NCBI RefSeq assembly: GCF_004005945.1
Contig: NZ_SACS01000014.1
Span: 78,919-142,918, forward strand
Direction: 5' to 3'
DNA: 64,000 nucleotides
From: Rheinheimera riviphila
GTDB lineage: Bacteria; Pseudomonadota; Gammaproteobacteria; Enterobacterales; Alteromonadaceae
The translations under genes and the position numbers were made by a program. Of this stretch, positions 15,450 through 24,771 are shown in pieces. Numbering within the stretch: position 1 is the first letter of the stretch; every line of letters starts with the position of its first letter. The notes below the pieces were generated by a model. It worked only from the letters and a program-made list of their open reading frames with translations. It did no database searches and was not told where the DNA came from.

Positions 15450-17537
15450 ATGAAACCAACTTTTCACTCCCGGCGTTTATGCCAGCTGGCTGCCGTCTTA
15501 TTCTGTAGCCAGTTACCGCTTGCACTGCAGGCAAATACTGCGGGCACAGCGCTAAGTGGCAATACAGCTGCGAACTACTTTAACGCCGAAGACATTTTTG
15601 CACTGGAATATGCCAGTGAACCGCAAGTGTCACCTGATGGTAAATCGGTGGTTTATGTGCGTAATAGCAACGACATTATGACCGACGGTACTCATAGCAC
15701 TTTATGGCTAGTTGACGTTAAATCCGGTCAGCAGACGCCGTTATTTGTCGACCAATATAATTACAGTCAGCCAAGCTGGTCGCCAGATGGCAGCAAAATT
15801 GCCTTTATTTCTGACCGTTCAGGTTCAAGACAAATTCATTTGCATTGGCTCTCGGAAAATCGCACGGCGCTATTAAGTGCCTTGCCAAAAAGCCCGGCCA
15901 ATCTCACCTGGTCACCGGATGGTGAACAGCTTGCCTTTAGTATGAGCGTTCCGGCAGCCGGTGCCAAACTTGCACAGCTGACCAAAATGCCGAAAAAACC
16001 AAACGGCGCCAAATGGGCGGAGCCGGTCGTAGTGATCGACCGCGCGCAATATCAAGCCGACGGTCAGGGCTTTTTGAAACCCGAATTCCGGCAAATTTTT
16101 GTGTTACCAGCGATGGGTGGTAAAGAGCGTCAGCTCACCCAAGGCGAGCGCCATCATGGTGCTGACTTAACGTTCACCCCGGATGGCAAAGGTTTGGTAT
16201 TTTCCGCCAATCTGGATCCAGAATGGGAATATCAACCACGGGATAAAAACCTGTATCAGCTGAATTTGCAAACTGGCGCTTTGAATGCGTTGACGACACT
16301 TGCCGGGCAAGAAGAATCGGCGCAGTTTTCCCCTGATGGCAGTAAGTTGGCGTTTATCTGGGGCAATAATGCCAAGGTGCCTTTTACCAATGGCAAGCTC
16401 AAAGTACTGGATCTGAAAAGCGGCGCTATTGCCGATGTGGCGAAAGAGCTGGATTTAGATCTAGTTTCGCCACAGTGGCTAAATAATTCCGAGCTGGTGG
16501 TGCAGTATGACGAACGTGGCCTGCGCAAACTGGCGCAAATGAACTTAAAAGGCCAGCATAAAGAGCTGACGGCCAGCCTTTCCGGCACTGCTTTACCGCA
16601 ACCTTATTTAAGTGGCGATTATCATTTAAGCAACGGCGTCATCAGTTATACCCACGGCACCAGCCAACGTCCGGCCGATATTGCAGTGATTAGCCAGGGC
16701 AAAAGCCGGGTATTAACGGCACTGAATGAAGATTTATTAGCGCATAAAAAACTGGCGCAAGTTCAGGAAATTAACTATCAGTCATCGTTTGATAAGGAAC
16801 CAATGCAAGGCTGGTATTTAACCCCACCGGATTTTGATCCGGCGAAAAAATATCCGCTTATTCTGGAAATTCACGGTGGCCCGCATCTGGCGTACGGTCC
16901 GCATTTCAGTGCTGAAATGCAGCGTTATGCCGCCGCTGGTTATGTGGTGTTTTATGATAACCACCGCGGTAGCACCAGCTATGGTGAACGATTTGCCATG
17001 CTGCTGAACGGCAAATACAGCTCAGAAGAAGATTATGCCGACCACGATTCTGGCGTCAATGCCATGATTAAACTGGGGTTTGTCGATGAAAATAACCTGT
17101 TTATCGCCGGTGGTTCCGCCGGAGGTATTGCCACGTCTTATGCGGTTGGCTTGACCGACCGCTATAAAGCCGCAGCGGTGATTAAGCCAATTATCAACTG
17201 GCTCAGTAAAGTGCTGACCGGCGATAGTTACCTGTATCAAACTTATCACCAGTTCCCTGGGGTGCCTTGGGAAAACGTTGAGCATTATTGGAAACGCTCG
17301 CCATTGTCGCTGGCTGGCAACGTCAAAACACCGACTCTGCTGATGACAGGTGAAGAAGACCGCCGCACGCCGATTAGCGAATCAGAACAGTTTTATCAAG
17401 CATTAAAACTGCGCAAAGTCGATACTGTATTAGTGCGGGTGCCGGGTGCGCCGCATGGCATTTCCAATAAACCCAGTCGGATGATTGCCAAAGTGGAAAC
17501 GATGTTGGCCTGGTTTGAGATGTACCGGACGAAATAA
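15450..17537 (+). CDS. S9 family prolyl oligopeptidase-type serine peptidase, secreted
   Basis: A 695-residue exported peptidase. A signal peptide ends near LALQANT. The N-terminal half is a TolB/WD40-like beta-propeller with repeated SPDG motifs (for example QVSPDGKSVVYVRN and PSWSPDGSKIAFIS). The C-terminal alpha/beta-hydrolase domain has GGSAGG (near residue 555, nucleophile serine), the aspartate in TGEEDRRTP (near 635) and the histidine in PGAPHGI (near 668). It resembles acylaminoacyl/dipeptidyl peptidases. ATG 15450 is used rather than the TTG three bases before it. A strong hairpin follows at 17586-17620. Confidence 0.9.
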   Translation: MKPTFHSRRLCQLAAVLFCSQLPLALQANTAGTALSGNTAANYFNAEDIFALEYASEPQVSPDGKSVVYVRNSNDIMTDGTHSTLWLVDVKSGQQTPLFVDQYNYSQPSWSPDGSKIAFISDRSGSRQIHLHWLSENRTALLSALPKSPANLTWSPDGEQLAFSMSVPAAGAKLAQLTKMPKKPNGAKWAEPVVVIDRAQYQADGQGFLKPEFRQIFVLPAMGGKERQLTQGERHHGADLTFTPDGKGLVFSANLDPEWEYQPRDKNLYQLNLQTGALNALTTLAGQEESAQFSPDGSKLAFIWGNNAKVPFTNGKLKVLDLKSGAIADVAKELDLDLVSPQWLNNSELVVQYDERGLRKLAQMNLKGQHKELTASLSGTALPQPYLSGDYHLSNGVISYTHGTSQRPADIAVISQGKSRVLTALNEDLLAHKKLAQVQEINYQSSFDKEPMQGWYLTPPDFDPAKKYPLILEIHGGPHLAYGPHFSAEMQRYAAAGYVVFYDNHRGSTSYGERFAMLLNGKYSSEEDYADHDSGVNAMIKLGFVDENNLFIAGGSAGGIATSYAVGLTDRYKAAAVIKPIINWLSKVLTGDSYLYQTYHQFPGVPWENVEHYWKRSPLSLAGNVKTPTLLMTGEEDRRTPISESEQFYQALKLRKVDTVLVRVPGAPHGISNKPSRMIAKVETMLAWFEMYRTK

Positions 17538-17585
17538 ATCGAGTCACTTAGCAGACGCTAACAACCAGCGTGACAACAACAAAAA

Positions 17586-17620
17586 ACCAAAGGCCGGCGC
17601 CACAACGCCGGCCATTTTGG
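17586..17620 (+). terminator. Rho-independent terminator
   Basis: GGCCGGCG pairs with CGCCGGCC around a 6-base loop, extended by CCAAA/TTTGG and followed by a T-rich run. It lies about 50 bases after the S9 peptidase stop. Confidence 0.75.
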
Positions 17621-17694
17621 TTATTTATTTGACTGTGTGGCGAAACCAGTAATGCTTAGACCAAGAGGGTTAAAATTAAACTGGGATAGTTGCG

Positions 17695-19275
17695 TTGACT
17701 GAGTCGGAAGTGCCACGACAGCGAACGAAAAAGATGCGGATCGGCTTTTTGGAAAAACCGAAACGTCAGCCGCTGTCTGTACTGTTGTTGTTGATGTTTT
17801 GTTTGTATCTGGGCCTTGCGCTCATCACCATGTTTATCTTCGAAACCATCACCGTCTGGCCATCAACCGGCGTTGCGCTGGCGGCGTTTTTGCTCTGTGG
17901 TAAGCGCATTTGGCCTGCTATCTTTGCCGCGTCGCTGGCGGTGCTCCTGATTTATTTTTTCAGCCTCGGTCAGCCTTTTTCGATGACGCAAAGCTTATTG
18001 ATCATGCTGGCAACCGCCAGCGGTAACACCCTGTCGGCGATGCTGGCGTTGTATTTTTGTGGTCGGGTCAGCTCGTTACAACAATCCTTTGGCGATTTGC
18101 TGTGGGTGCTGAAACGGTTTTTACCGGCGACCGCGATTTGTGGCGCAGTAGCCTCAGTGTTTGGGATCGGCGTGTATTGGCTGTTAGGTCTGTCGTGGGT
18201 GGAGCACTATGTCACCGGTATCGCCAACTGGAGTGTCAGCAATATGGTCGGGGCCTTAATTGGCACACCCTTATTGATCAGTTGTTTTTTACAACCGGGC
18301 TGGCGGCGAATGCTGGATAAAGTGCGCTGGAAGTATCAGGCGGTATTTTGTCTGCTGTTGCTGGCGTTTTTTTTATTTGGCCCTGGCCAGATTTGGTTGC
18401 CACCGGGTTTCCAGCAACCCGCCTTATTGCTGATGCCGCTGCTGTTTGTGGCGCTCACCGCCAATCAGAGTTTTATCTTTATTTTTCAAGGTCTGACATT
18501 TTTGCTGGTGTGGGTCGGTACCACCATGGGTTATGGACCTTTTATCACCGGGCATGCCGCCGAAACCGCCACTGCCATGCAGCTGTTTTGTGGTTTTCTG
18601 GCAGCAGTGGTACTGATTATTCAGGCGTTATTGTGTGAGCAGCGTAAGCTTCGTAAATTATGGACTTCAGATTTACTCAGCAGCAATCGCAAATTAGAGC
18701 AGCGCGTGCAGGAGCGCACGCGGCAGTTGTCGGAAGCCAACCGGCAATTGGCACAACTGAGTGTTACCGACGGTTTAACCCAGCTCGCTAACCGGCGGCG
18801 TTTTGATGAATATCTGCAGGCCGAATGGCAAAGAGCCAGTCGCTTACAGCAGCCGCTGGGACTGATGATGCTGGATGTGGACTGGTTTAAAAATTACAAC
18901 GACTGTTATGGCCATTTGCAGGGCGACGAAGCCTTGCGCCAGGTCGGCCAGTTATTGCGGCTTGGTGCCAGACGCACCACCGATTTAGCGGCGCGTTATG
19001 GCGGTGAAGAATTTGCGTTGGTGGTGCCGCTGGCCGATGCCAATTATCTGAAACAACAAGCTGACCTGTTACGACTGGCTTTTGCCTCACTCAATATCGC
19101 TCATCAAACCTCACCACTTGGCCGGTTGACGGTCAGTATTGGTATTGCCGTGCTGGTGCCGCAAGCGCATGAAACCAGCATGGTGTTGATTGAAAAAGCC
19201 GATCAGGCTTTATATCTGGCAAAAAACAATGGTCGTAATCAAGTGGTTATAGCGCAAAGTACCCCACTGCAATAA
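17695..19275 (+). CDS. MASE1-domain diguanylate cyclase
   Basis: A 526-residue membrane enzyme that should make cyclic-di-GMP from two GTP. About eight hydrophobic segments (residues 25-310) form a MASE1 sensor. A short coiled coil (about 325-360, rich in Q/E/R) links to a GGDEF domain. The active site reads GGEEF, and RTTD five residues earlier is an intact product-inhibition I-site. The start is uncertain: TTG 17695 has only a weak GGGA upstream, and ATG 17731 has no clear ribosome site. Confidence 0.9.
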   Translation: MTESEVPRQRTKKMRIGFLEKPKRQPLSVLLLLMFCLYLGLALITMFIFETITVWPSTGVALAAFLLCGKRIWPAIFAASLAVLLIYFFSLGQPFSMTQSLLIMLATASGNTLSAMLALYFCGRVSSLQQSFGDLLWVLKRFLPATAICGAVASVFGIGVYWLLGLSWVEHYVTGIANWSVSNMVGALIGTPLLISCFLQPGWRRMLDKVRWKYQAVFCLLLLAFFLFGPGQIWLPPGFQQPALLLMPLLFVALTANQSFIFIFQGLTFLLVWVGTTMGYGPFITGHAAETATAMQLFCGFLAAVVLIIQALLCEQRKLRKLWTSDLLSSNRKLEQRVQERTRQLSEANRQLAQLSVTDGLTQLANRRRFDEYLQAEWQRASRLQQPLGLMMLDVDWFKNYNDCYGHLQGDEALRQVGQLLRLGARRTTDLAARYGGEEFALVVPLADANYLKQQADLLRLAFASLNIAHQTSPLGRLTVSIGIAVLVPQAHETSMVLIEKADQALYLAKNNGRNQVVIAQSTPLQ

Positions 19276-19278
19276 ACT

Positions 19279-19316
19279 GAAGGCGGCCAACAACCCCGAA
19301 TCTTCCAGGATGACGG
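19279..19316 (-). repeat. ERIC arm remnant
   Basis: TGAAGGCGGCCAACAACCCC followed by GAATCTTC-AGGATG matches one outer arm of the identical ERIC copies (read on the opposite strand). The other arm is missing. Confidence 0.6.
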
Positions 19317-19396
19317 CTAGCCAGCATGGCTGCCATCATGCCGCCTATGCTATGCTGCGCGCCATTCAAGCCTGTTGTAAAAGTCCGGTTATCGTC

Positions 19397-20344
19397 ATGG
19401 CCATTGCCAATCGTCCTTCTGAAATTACCTTGCCAGCCAACAATCAGGGCTGGGCCAATTTGTATGAATTTTTATGCTGGCAGTTTCCGCGGATTGACTC
19501 AGCAATCTGGTTAGAGCGATTGCAGGACGGCAAGGTGTTTTGGTTTGACGGCGACAAAGTCACACCGGACACGCCGTTTAGCCCGAGTCGAAGGTTGTGT
19601 TATTTTCGGGAAGTCAGCGCCGAGCCGCACATTCCGTTTAGTGAAGAATTGGTGTATCAGGACGAACATCTGCTGATTGCCTGCAAGCCGCATTTTCTAC
19701 CGGTGATCCCGGGTGGTGAATATATCAACGAATGTTTGTTGGAGCGGTTACGACAAAAGTACCATGCGCCTGATTTAGTGGCGGTGCACCGGCTGGATCG
19801 GGAAACCGCCGGGCTGGTGCTGTTTAGCAAACAAGTGCCAAGCCGCGCTGATTATTATCAACTATTCGCCAGCGGTCAGATTGAAAAAAGTTATCTGGCA
19901 GTGGCGCATATTGCCGAGCATATTCCGGCCGAACCTGGACAGCAATGGCAAGTGCAGAACCGGCTGGAAAAATCTCAGCCGCGGTTTTTAATGCAGCAGG
20001 TGGAAGGTGAAGTGAATGCCCGATCGAGCATCGAATTGTTGCAACGGCAGGGTGATTTGGGCTTGTTTAAGCTGACGCCACACACCGGCAAAACCCATCA
20101 GCTACGCGTGCACATGCTGGGGCTTGGCATGCCGTTGTTACATGACAAATATTACCCGCAGTTGCAGCCAAAAACAGCGCTCGATTTTAGCCAGCCGTTG
20201 CAATTATTGGCGGCTGAGCTGAGCTTTATTGACCCATTGAGCGGTGAAAAACGTGCGTTTCGCAGTAATCGGCAATTAGCCGGTTGGCCGGAAAATTTAA
20301 AAGAGGGCGACATGTACCGCTCCGGCGGACTAGCCTTCGGCTGA
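19397..20344 (+). CDS. RluA-family pseudouridine synthase
   Basis: A 315-residue RNA pseudouridine synthase. The catalytic motif VHRLDRETAGLVLF holds the active-site aspartate, and KTHQLRVHM near residue 240 is the conserved RluA-family motif near the C-terminus. No S4 domain is obvious. I start at ATG 19397 (MAIANRPSEI); longer frames reach back to the ERIC remnant and give a cysteine-rich leader. Target RNA position unknown. The final residues GLAFG and the stop lie inside a REP sequence (20324-20356). Confidence 0.85.
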   Translation: MAIANRPSEITLPANNQGWANLYEFLCWQFPRIDSAIWLERLQDGKVFWFDGDKVTPDTPFSPSRRLCYFREVSAEPHIPFSEELVYQDEHLLIACKPHFLPVIPGGEYINECLLERLRQKYHAPDLVAVHRLDRETAGLVLFSKQVPSRADYYQLFASGQIEKSYLAVAHIAEHIPAEPGQQWQVQNRLEKSQPRFLMQQVEGEVNARSSIELLQRQGDLGLFKLTPHTGKTHQLRVHMLGLGMPLLHDKYYPQLQPKTALDFSQPLQLLAAELSFIDPLSGEKRAFRSNRQLAGWPENLKEGDMYRSGGLAFG

Positions 20345-20428
20345 GTCACGCCCTACTGTTTGTGATGACTGATATGAGATTGATCTGCCAGCGTAGGGCG
20401 TCACTCACCGCGTTAGCGGTAGTGCGCC
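20324..20428. repeat. Paired REP sequences in inverted orientation (BIME-like)
   Basis: A minus-strand REP (20324-20356, GTAG head at the right end, body with GGCGGACTAGCC) faces a plus-strand REP (20393-20428, starting GTAGGGCGTCACTCACCGCG). The first is the same unit as 10932-10963, inverted. The pair fills the gap between two convergent genes and extends into the end of the pseudouridine synthase gene. Confidence 0.75.
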
Positions 20429-20433
20429 GGTAC

Positions 20434-21063
20434 TTAGCGTTGCCGCTGTTGTTGTTCCACTTGCGAATACGCATGTTCCGCCTGATACAGCTGCACCTGT
20501 AAGCGACCAACTTCGGTATTGAGCTGATCAAGCTCGGCGCCTAAATGGTCATTGCGATATAACAATTGCGCCCGGACGTCCGGGTTTTGTTCCCGCACCA
20601 GCCGTTGGTTGTTGTTATATATCAATTCGCGGTTTTGCTGGATCTGCCGAAAACGTTGTTCCAGTTCGAACTGCAGATTATCCACCGCCGCTTTTACCTG
20701 ATACCAACGATGACCGCGCTCATACCCTTGCCGGAACTGCTGCTCTAACCTGCCACTGCAAGCGGTGTTGTAGGAAGCTCCGGAGCGACCGTGCGCTTCG
20801 CCGTGGGCAAAGTCACAATAGAACACCAGACCTTGCTCGTACCCCTGCTGATAACGTGGATAGTCAGCTTGAATACCGTGGCTGGCGCATTCCTTTTGAT
20901 ATTTGCGATATTGTTTGCTGTCCGCACCGGCTTTACCGTCGTTGACGCCAATACTGTACCAGTCGCCAATCTCGCATTCCTGCTGGCTGATACTGCTGCA
21001 ACTACAGAGTACCAATGCCAGTGCGACCAACCGCAGTAGTTGAAAAATCCTGGTGAAGTGCAT
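20434..21063 (-). CDS. DUF2799 lipoprotein
   Basis: A 209-residue lipoprotein. The signal ends with lipobox LCSC (cysteine near residue 22). The body has CEIGDWYSIGVNDGKAG and two GYEQG/GYERG segments, the repeating pattern of DUF2799. The C-terminal third is strongly coiled-coil (Q/E/L-rich, about 130-205). Function of the family is unknown; an envelope location is expected. Confidence 0.85.
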   Translation of the reverse strand: MHFTRIFQLLRLVALALVLCSCSSISQQECEIGDWYSIGVNDGKAGADSKQYRKYQKECASHGIQADYPRYQQGYEQGLVFYCDFAHGEAHGRSGASYNTACSGRLEQQFRQGYERGHRWYQVKAAVDNLQFELEQRFRQIQQNRELIYNNNQRLVREQNPDVRAQLLYRNDHLGAELDQLNTEVGRLQVQLYQAEHAYSQVEQQQRQR

Positions 21064-21187
21064 TAAAAAAATCCTGTGACAGCCTTGGGTTGTTGCTGCG
21101 TATGCTAATACCTGGCCAGGTTGCTGCCAAGTGAATTGTCGGCGCTGATTCTATTGACTATAGTCGGTGCAGGGACTTCGCCGCAAT

Positions 21188-21233
21188 TCGCAATAACTCG
21201 CAACTACTCGCAACCACTCGCAACTACTCGCAA
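21188..21233 (+). repeat. Short tandem repeat upstream of torT-like gene
   Basis: Four to five near-copies of the 10-mer CGCAACTACT (variants CGCAATAACT and CGCAACCACT) end 17 bases before the TorT-like start codon. The tract is noncoding if the ATG at 21250 is correct. Confidence 0.6.
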
Positions 21234-21249
21234 CGAAAAGGAAGGTGTT

Positions 21250-22287
21250 ATGGGCAAATTGATTGCAGTGCTGTTGGTATGGTGGCCGTTCATGGCGTCC
21301 AGCGACAACTGGTTTCCGGTGACAGTGCAGGCCGATGGGGTGACGCAGCCATATCAGCCACTGGCGAAAGCCAACAAAATCTGGCGGATTTGCGCTTTAT
21401 TGCCGCACGGTAAAGATCATTATTGGTGGGGCGTGGCCTGGGGGCTGTCCGAGGAAGCCAGCCGTTTGGGGGTGATGCTCGGCATTTATGAAGCCGGCGG
21501 TTATGATCAACCCGACAAACAACGCGCGCAATTACAGCAGTGCCGGCAGAAAAAAGCTGATGCCTATATTATCGCCGCCATTGCTGCCGATGGTCTTAGT
21601 CCCGAGCTGCAACAGCTGGTACAAGCCGGTATTCCGGTGATTGATTTAATCAATGGTATTGATGGCGATAACGTTACCAGCCATTCGGTGGTGTCGTTTA
21701 CCGATATGTCAGCCACCGCGCTGCGTTATATTTTGCAGCAATCAACAAAACCCATCCGGCTCGGCTGGTTCCCTGGCCCCAAAGGTGCGGCCTGGGTGCG
21801 TGATGCCGACCTTGGCGTGCAAAGCCTGATCCAAAACGGCAATATTACTTTATTAAATGCCGGTTACGGCCCTCCTGACGCCTTTCATCAAGCCGGATTA
21901 ACGCGGCAGTTTTATCAGGATCACCACGCCGTGGATTTTGTGCTGGCCAATGCTGTTGCCGCCAAAGCGGTGGCGCAATTTCAGCTTCGGAATCCGGTCA
22001 GCCAAAGCCCGATCGTGGCTTATTACGCCAATCCGGCAGTGATTGAAATGTTGCAAATGCAGCAGCTTGCGGCAGCTGTGACCGATTCACCGGTACTGCA
22101 GGCGCGGATTGCGGTGGATTTAGCGGTGCGCAGTTTACAACGCGAAAAGGTGCCCAAACGGGTATCACCACAAATTGAAGTCCTGACCCCAGCGAACCTG
22201 GCCGATTTTGATTTAAGTCGGTTATTGCCGCCGGATGAGCAATGGATTATCCGCCGTGAGTTGCTGGATATTCCGGCACAGGATTAA
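21250..22287 (+). CDS. torT: TorT-like periplasmic binding protein
   Basis: A 345-residue periplasmic protein resembling TorT, the inducer-binding partner of the TMAO sensor TorS. A signal peptide (MGKLIAVLLVWWPFMASS) precedes ICALLPHGKDHYWWGVAWGL, GIYEAGGY and QLQQCRQKKADAYIIAAI, the periplasmic-binding-protein type 1 fold as in TorT. The start with GGAAGG close upstream gives a length near that of E. coli TorT (about 340). No torS, torR or torCA gene is nearby, so the partner must be elsewhere or the role differs. Confidence 0.75.
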   Translation: MGKLIAVLLVWWPFMASSDNWFPVTVQADGVTQPYQPLAKANKIWRICALLPHGKDHYWWGVAWGLSEEASRLGVMLGIYEAGGYDQPDKQRAQLQQCRQKKADAYIIAAIAADGLSPELQQLVQAGIPVIDLINGIDGDNVTSHSVVSFTDMSATALRYILQQSTKPIRLGWFPGPKGAAWVRDADLGVQSLIQNGNITLLNAGYGPPDAFHQAGLTRQFYQDHHAVDFVLANAVAAKAVAQFQLRNPVSQSPIVAYYANPAVIEMLQMQQLAAAVTDSPVLQARIAVDLAVRSLQREKVPKRVSPQIEVLTPANLADFDLSRLLPPDEQWIIRRELLDIPAQD

Positions 22288-22432
22288 AACCATGCTGCAA
22301 CCTGGCAGATGAGCCGTCGCCAGCAGGCAAGTTTTTAGCCAATCGCTGAGCTAGCCCGGCGCCACTATTTCCTCTATGCTGAATTAATGAGACGGTGGAT
22401 GTGGTTTTTGCACAGTGCTGCGATTTAACACA

Positions 22433-23362
22433 ATGAATCGATTAACAAGAACGGATGTAGTGCGTTGGCTGCTGTTGATCCTGATTGCGGCTTTAAGCTG
22501 CAAAACGCTGGCGGCAGATCAGGTGCAGTATATTCATACGCTCGGTCAGCAATCGGTGCAGGAAGCCAGCCATGCTTATTATCAGGATTTGCTGGCGTTA
22601 GTCCTGAAAAACACCGAAGCCGAGTTTGGCAAAGCCGAAATTCGTGAATTAAAACCGCCTGCGCAAGGCGATATGCACTACCTGTTGATGAAAGGTAATT
22701 TCATCGATTTACATCGTTTTGGCACCGATTTAAAAGTAGAGCAAGATTTGCTACCCATTCGGGTGCCGTTGCTGGCCGGCGGCCTTGGCTGGCGCGGCTT
22801 GATGATCCGTAAAGCCGATGCCGTGGCCTTTAGTCAGCTCGATAGTTTGTCACAACTGAAAAACCTCACTGCCTGTCAGGGCCACATCTGGCCGGATTCG
22901 ACCATTTTGGAATATGCCGGGTTAAAAGTGCTGCGTGTTGACGGTTATGACCAAATGCTGCAAATGCTCAGTAAAAAACGTTGTGACTATTTCCCGCGCA
23001 GCATTTTTGAAGGCCCTGCCGAAGTGAAGCAGTTCAGCAAATATTATCCGGATCTGTATTTTGATACCGGCATTTTATTAAAGTACCCCTATGCCATGTA
23101 TTTCTTTGTCAAAAAAGACAATCTGGCATTGGCTGCCAGGCTGGAACGGGGATTATCGGAACTGGCATTGTCAGGGAAACTGCAGCAGTTTATGCAACAA
23201 CATCCGGTGACCCGCCATGTGTTCCCGTTGAGCCAATTTAATGACTCCTTGGTGTTTAATCTGGTGAATCCGATTTTGCCGGAAAAAACACCGGTCAACC
23301 AACCGGCGTACTGGCTGCAATTGCCTTCGGCGGCGCGGGTGATTAGCGTGAAGCCCAAATAG
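22433..23362 (+). CDS. Periplasmic solute-binding-like protein
   Basis: A 309-residue exported protein with a type 2 periplasmic-binding fold. The signal peptide ends at ALSCKTLAA. The segment VPLLAGGLGWRGLMIRKADA and the central LKNLTACQGHIWPDSTILEY resemble amino-acid-type binding proteins. No permease or ATPase lies nearby, so it is an orphan, perhaps feeding a sensor protein (inference). The start ATG 22433 is preferred to 22415 because it gives a normal signal peptide. It follows torT by 145 bases on the same strand. Confidence 0.7.
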   Translation: MNRLTRTDVVRWLLLILIAALSCKTLAADQVQYIHTLGQQSVQEASHAYYQDLLALVLKNTEAEFGKAEIRELKPPAQGDMHYLLMKGNFIDLHRFGTDLKVEQDLLPIRVPLLAGGLGWRGLMIRKADAVAFSQLDSLSQLKNLTACQGHIWPDSTILEYAGLKVLRVDGYDQMLQMLSKKRCDYFPRSIFEGPAEVKQFSKYYPDLYFDTGILLKYPYAMYFFVKKDNLALAARLERGLSELALSGKLQQFMQQHPVTRHVFPLSQFNDSLVFNLVNPILPEKTPVNQPAYWLQLPSAARVISVKPK

Positions 23363-23420
23363 GTGAAAGTCTTTGTTATAATGCGGCACTTTTTCTAAGT
23401 TCGATGCCCCGAGACTGCCG

Positions 23421-24725
23421 ATGACTGCTGCGATACCAACTTCTCAAACTGACGTTCAAAGCAACGTTCAAAGCAACGTTCAAACTGACGTTCAAATTAA
23501 CACCGAAGCTGATCCGAAGCTTTTGCAATTCTTGCAACTGCTGACGGATGCTTTTCAAAACGGGCAATTGGTGCGGTTGGTATTATCAAAGTATCAGGGG
23601 GATGATCCGGAATTGCAGCGTTTGGTGATCCGGCCGGTGCTGCTCAAAAATGAGTTGCAGCTGTTGTTTTTAAGCCAAAACCGCACCTTTGATCAAACCC
23701 ATAACTATTTATTCCCTGAAGCGTTATCGCTGTTAAAACAGCAGCTTGGCCAGCAGTTTTTCAGCGCCCATTTACAAACATCCAGCCATGAACTGCAGCT
23801 AAGCTTCAGTAAAAAAGGCAAAGTTCTGCTGAGTAAACATCCGGTGAAAACGGCGGTAGCTACTGTGGAAACCTCGGTCGATTTGACGCATAACAAAGCC
23901 AAACAACGTTATGTTGAACAAAGCCGACCTTATTTACAGGCGCTGGGCATTACCGACGCTAAAGGCGACATCATTCCGGCGATGTCCAAAAAATGGAAGC
24001 AAATCAATAAATTTATTGAAGTTCTGGCTAAAGCTATTCAGCAAACCGGACTTATGCAGCCCCAATCGCAATCGCAATCGCAATCGCAACAGCTGCATGT
24101 GGCAGATTTTGGTTCGGGTAAAGCCTATCTGACCTTCGCAGTTTTTGATTATCTGACCAGCACGCTGGGGCTTTCGGCTAAAGTCACAGGGGTAGAACTG
24201 CGCCAGCCGCTGGTTGATTTATGCAACGAAGCGGCGACAAGATTACAGCTCAGCGGCTTGCAGTTTGAACAGGGGGATGTCAAACATTTTAAAACCCGTG
24301 GCATCAATGTGATGATTGCGCTGCACGCCTGTGATATCGCCACCGATTACGCCATCGACATGGGTATTCGCACCGGCGCCGAGATTATTATGTGTTCGCC
24401 TTGTTGCCACAAAGAGCTCCGCCCGCAACTACAAAGCCCGGCCGTGTTGTCGCCGCTGTTAATCCACGGCATTCATTTAGGGCAGGAAGCAGAAATGCTG
24501 ACCGATGGCCTGCGCGCTTTGTTGCTGGAAGCCCACGGCTACGACACCCAGGTGTTTGAATTTATTTCGCTGGAACACACCAGCAAAAACAAAATGATCC
24601 TGGCGCAAAAACGAAAAAAAGCCGGTGATAACAGTGCAGTGTTGCAGCAAATAGCTGCGTTAAAAGCTTTTTATGGCATTAAGCAGCATACGCTGGAAAC
24701 GTTATTGGCCAATTCAGAGCAATAA
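23421..24725 (+). CDS. Class I SAM-dependent methyltransferase (Methyltransf_32 type)
   Basis: A 434-residue protein. The SAM-binding motif I is VADFGSGKAYLTFAVFDYL (near residue 231), with an acidic second motif in VTGVELRQPLVDLC. The segment MIALHACDIATDYAI followed by CSPCCHKEL is typical of the Methyltransf_32 group. Substrate is unknown. Two low-complexity tracts are present: QTDVQSNVQSNVQTDVQIN near the N-terminus (about 7-26) and QSQSQSQSQQ just before motif I. Both come from in-frame DNA repeats of 12 and 6 bp and look like linkers. Confidence 0.8.
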   Translation: MTAAIPTSQTDVQSNVQSNVQTDVQINTEADPKLLQFLQLLTDAFQNGQLVRLVLSKYQGDDPELQRLVIRPVLLKNELQLLFLSQNRTFDQTHNYLFPEALSLLKQQLGQQFFSAHLQTSSHELQLSFSKKGKVLLSKHPVKTAVATVETSVDLTHNKAKQRYVEQSRPYLQALGITDAKGDIIPAMSKKWKQINKFIEVLAKAIQQTGLMQPQSQSQSQSQQLHVADFGSGKAYLTFAVFDYLTSTLGLSAKVTGVELRQPLVDLCNEAATRLQLSGLQFEQGDVKHFKTRGINVMIALHACDIATDYAIDMGIRTGAEIIMCSPCCHKELRPQLQSPAVLSPLLIHGIHLGQEAEMLTDGLRALLLEAHGYDTQVFEFISLEHTSKNKMILAQKRKKAGDNSAVLQQIAALKAFYGIKQHTLETLLANSEQ

Positions 24726-24771
24726 ATACAACAAAGTAGTGTCGTCAACAAGCCAAGCGAGGGATCAAACA

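Noticed and set aside
24062..24092. Hexanucleotide repeat as a phase-variation switch
   Set aside because: The unit is 6 bp inside a coding region, so slippage keeps the frame and cannot turn the gene on or off.
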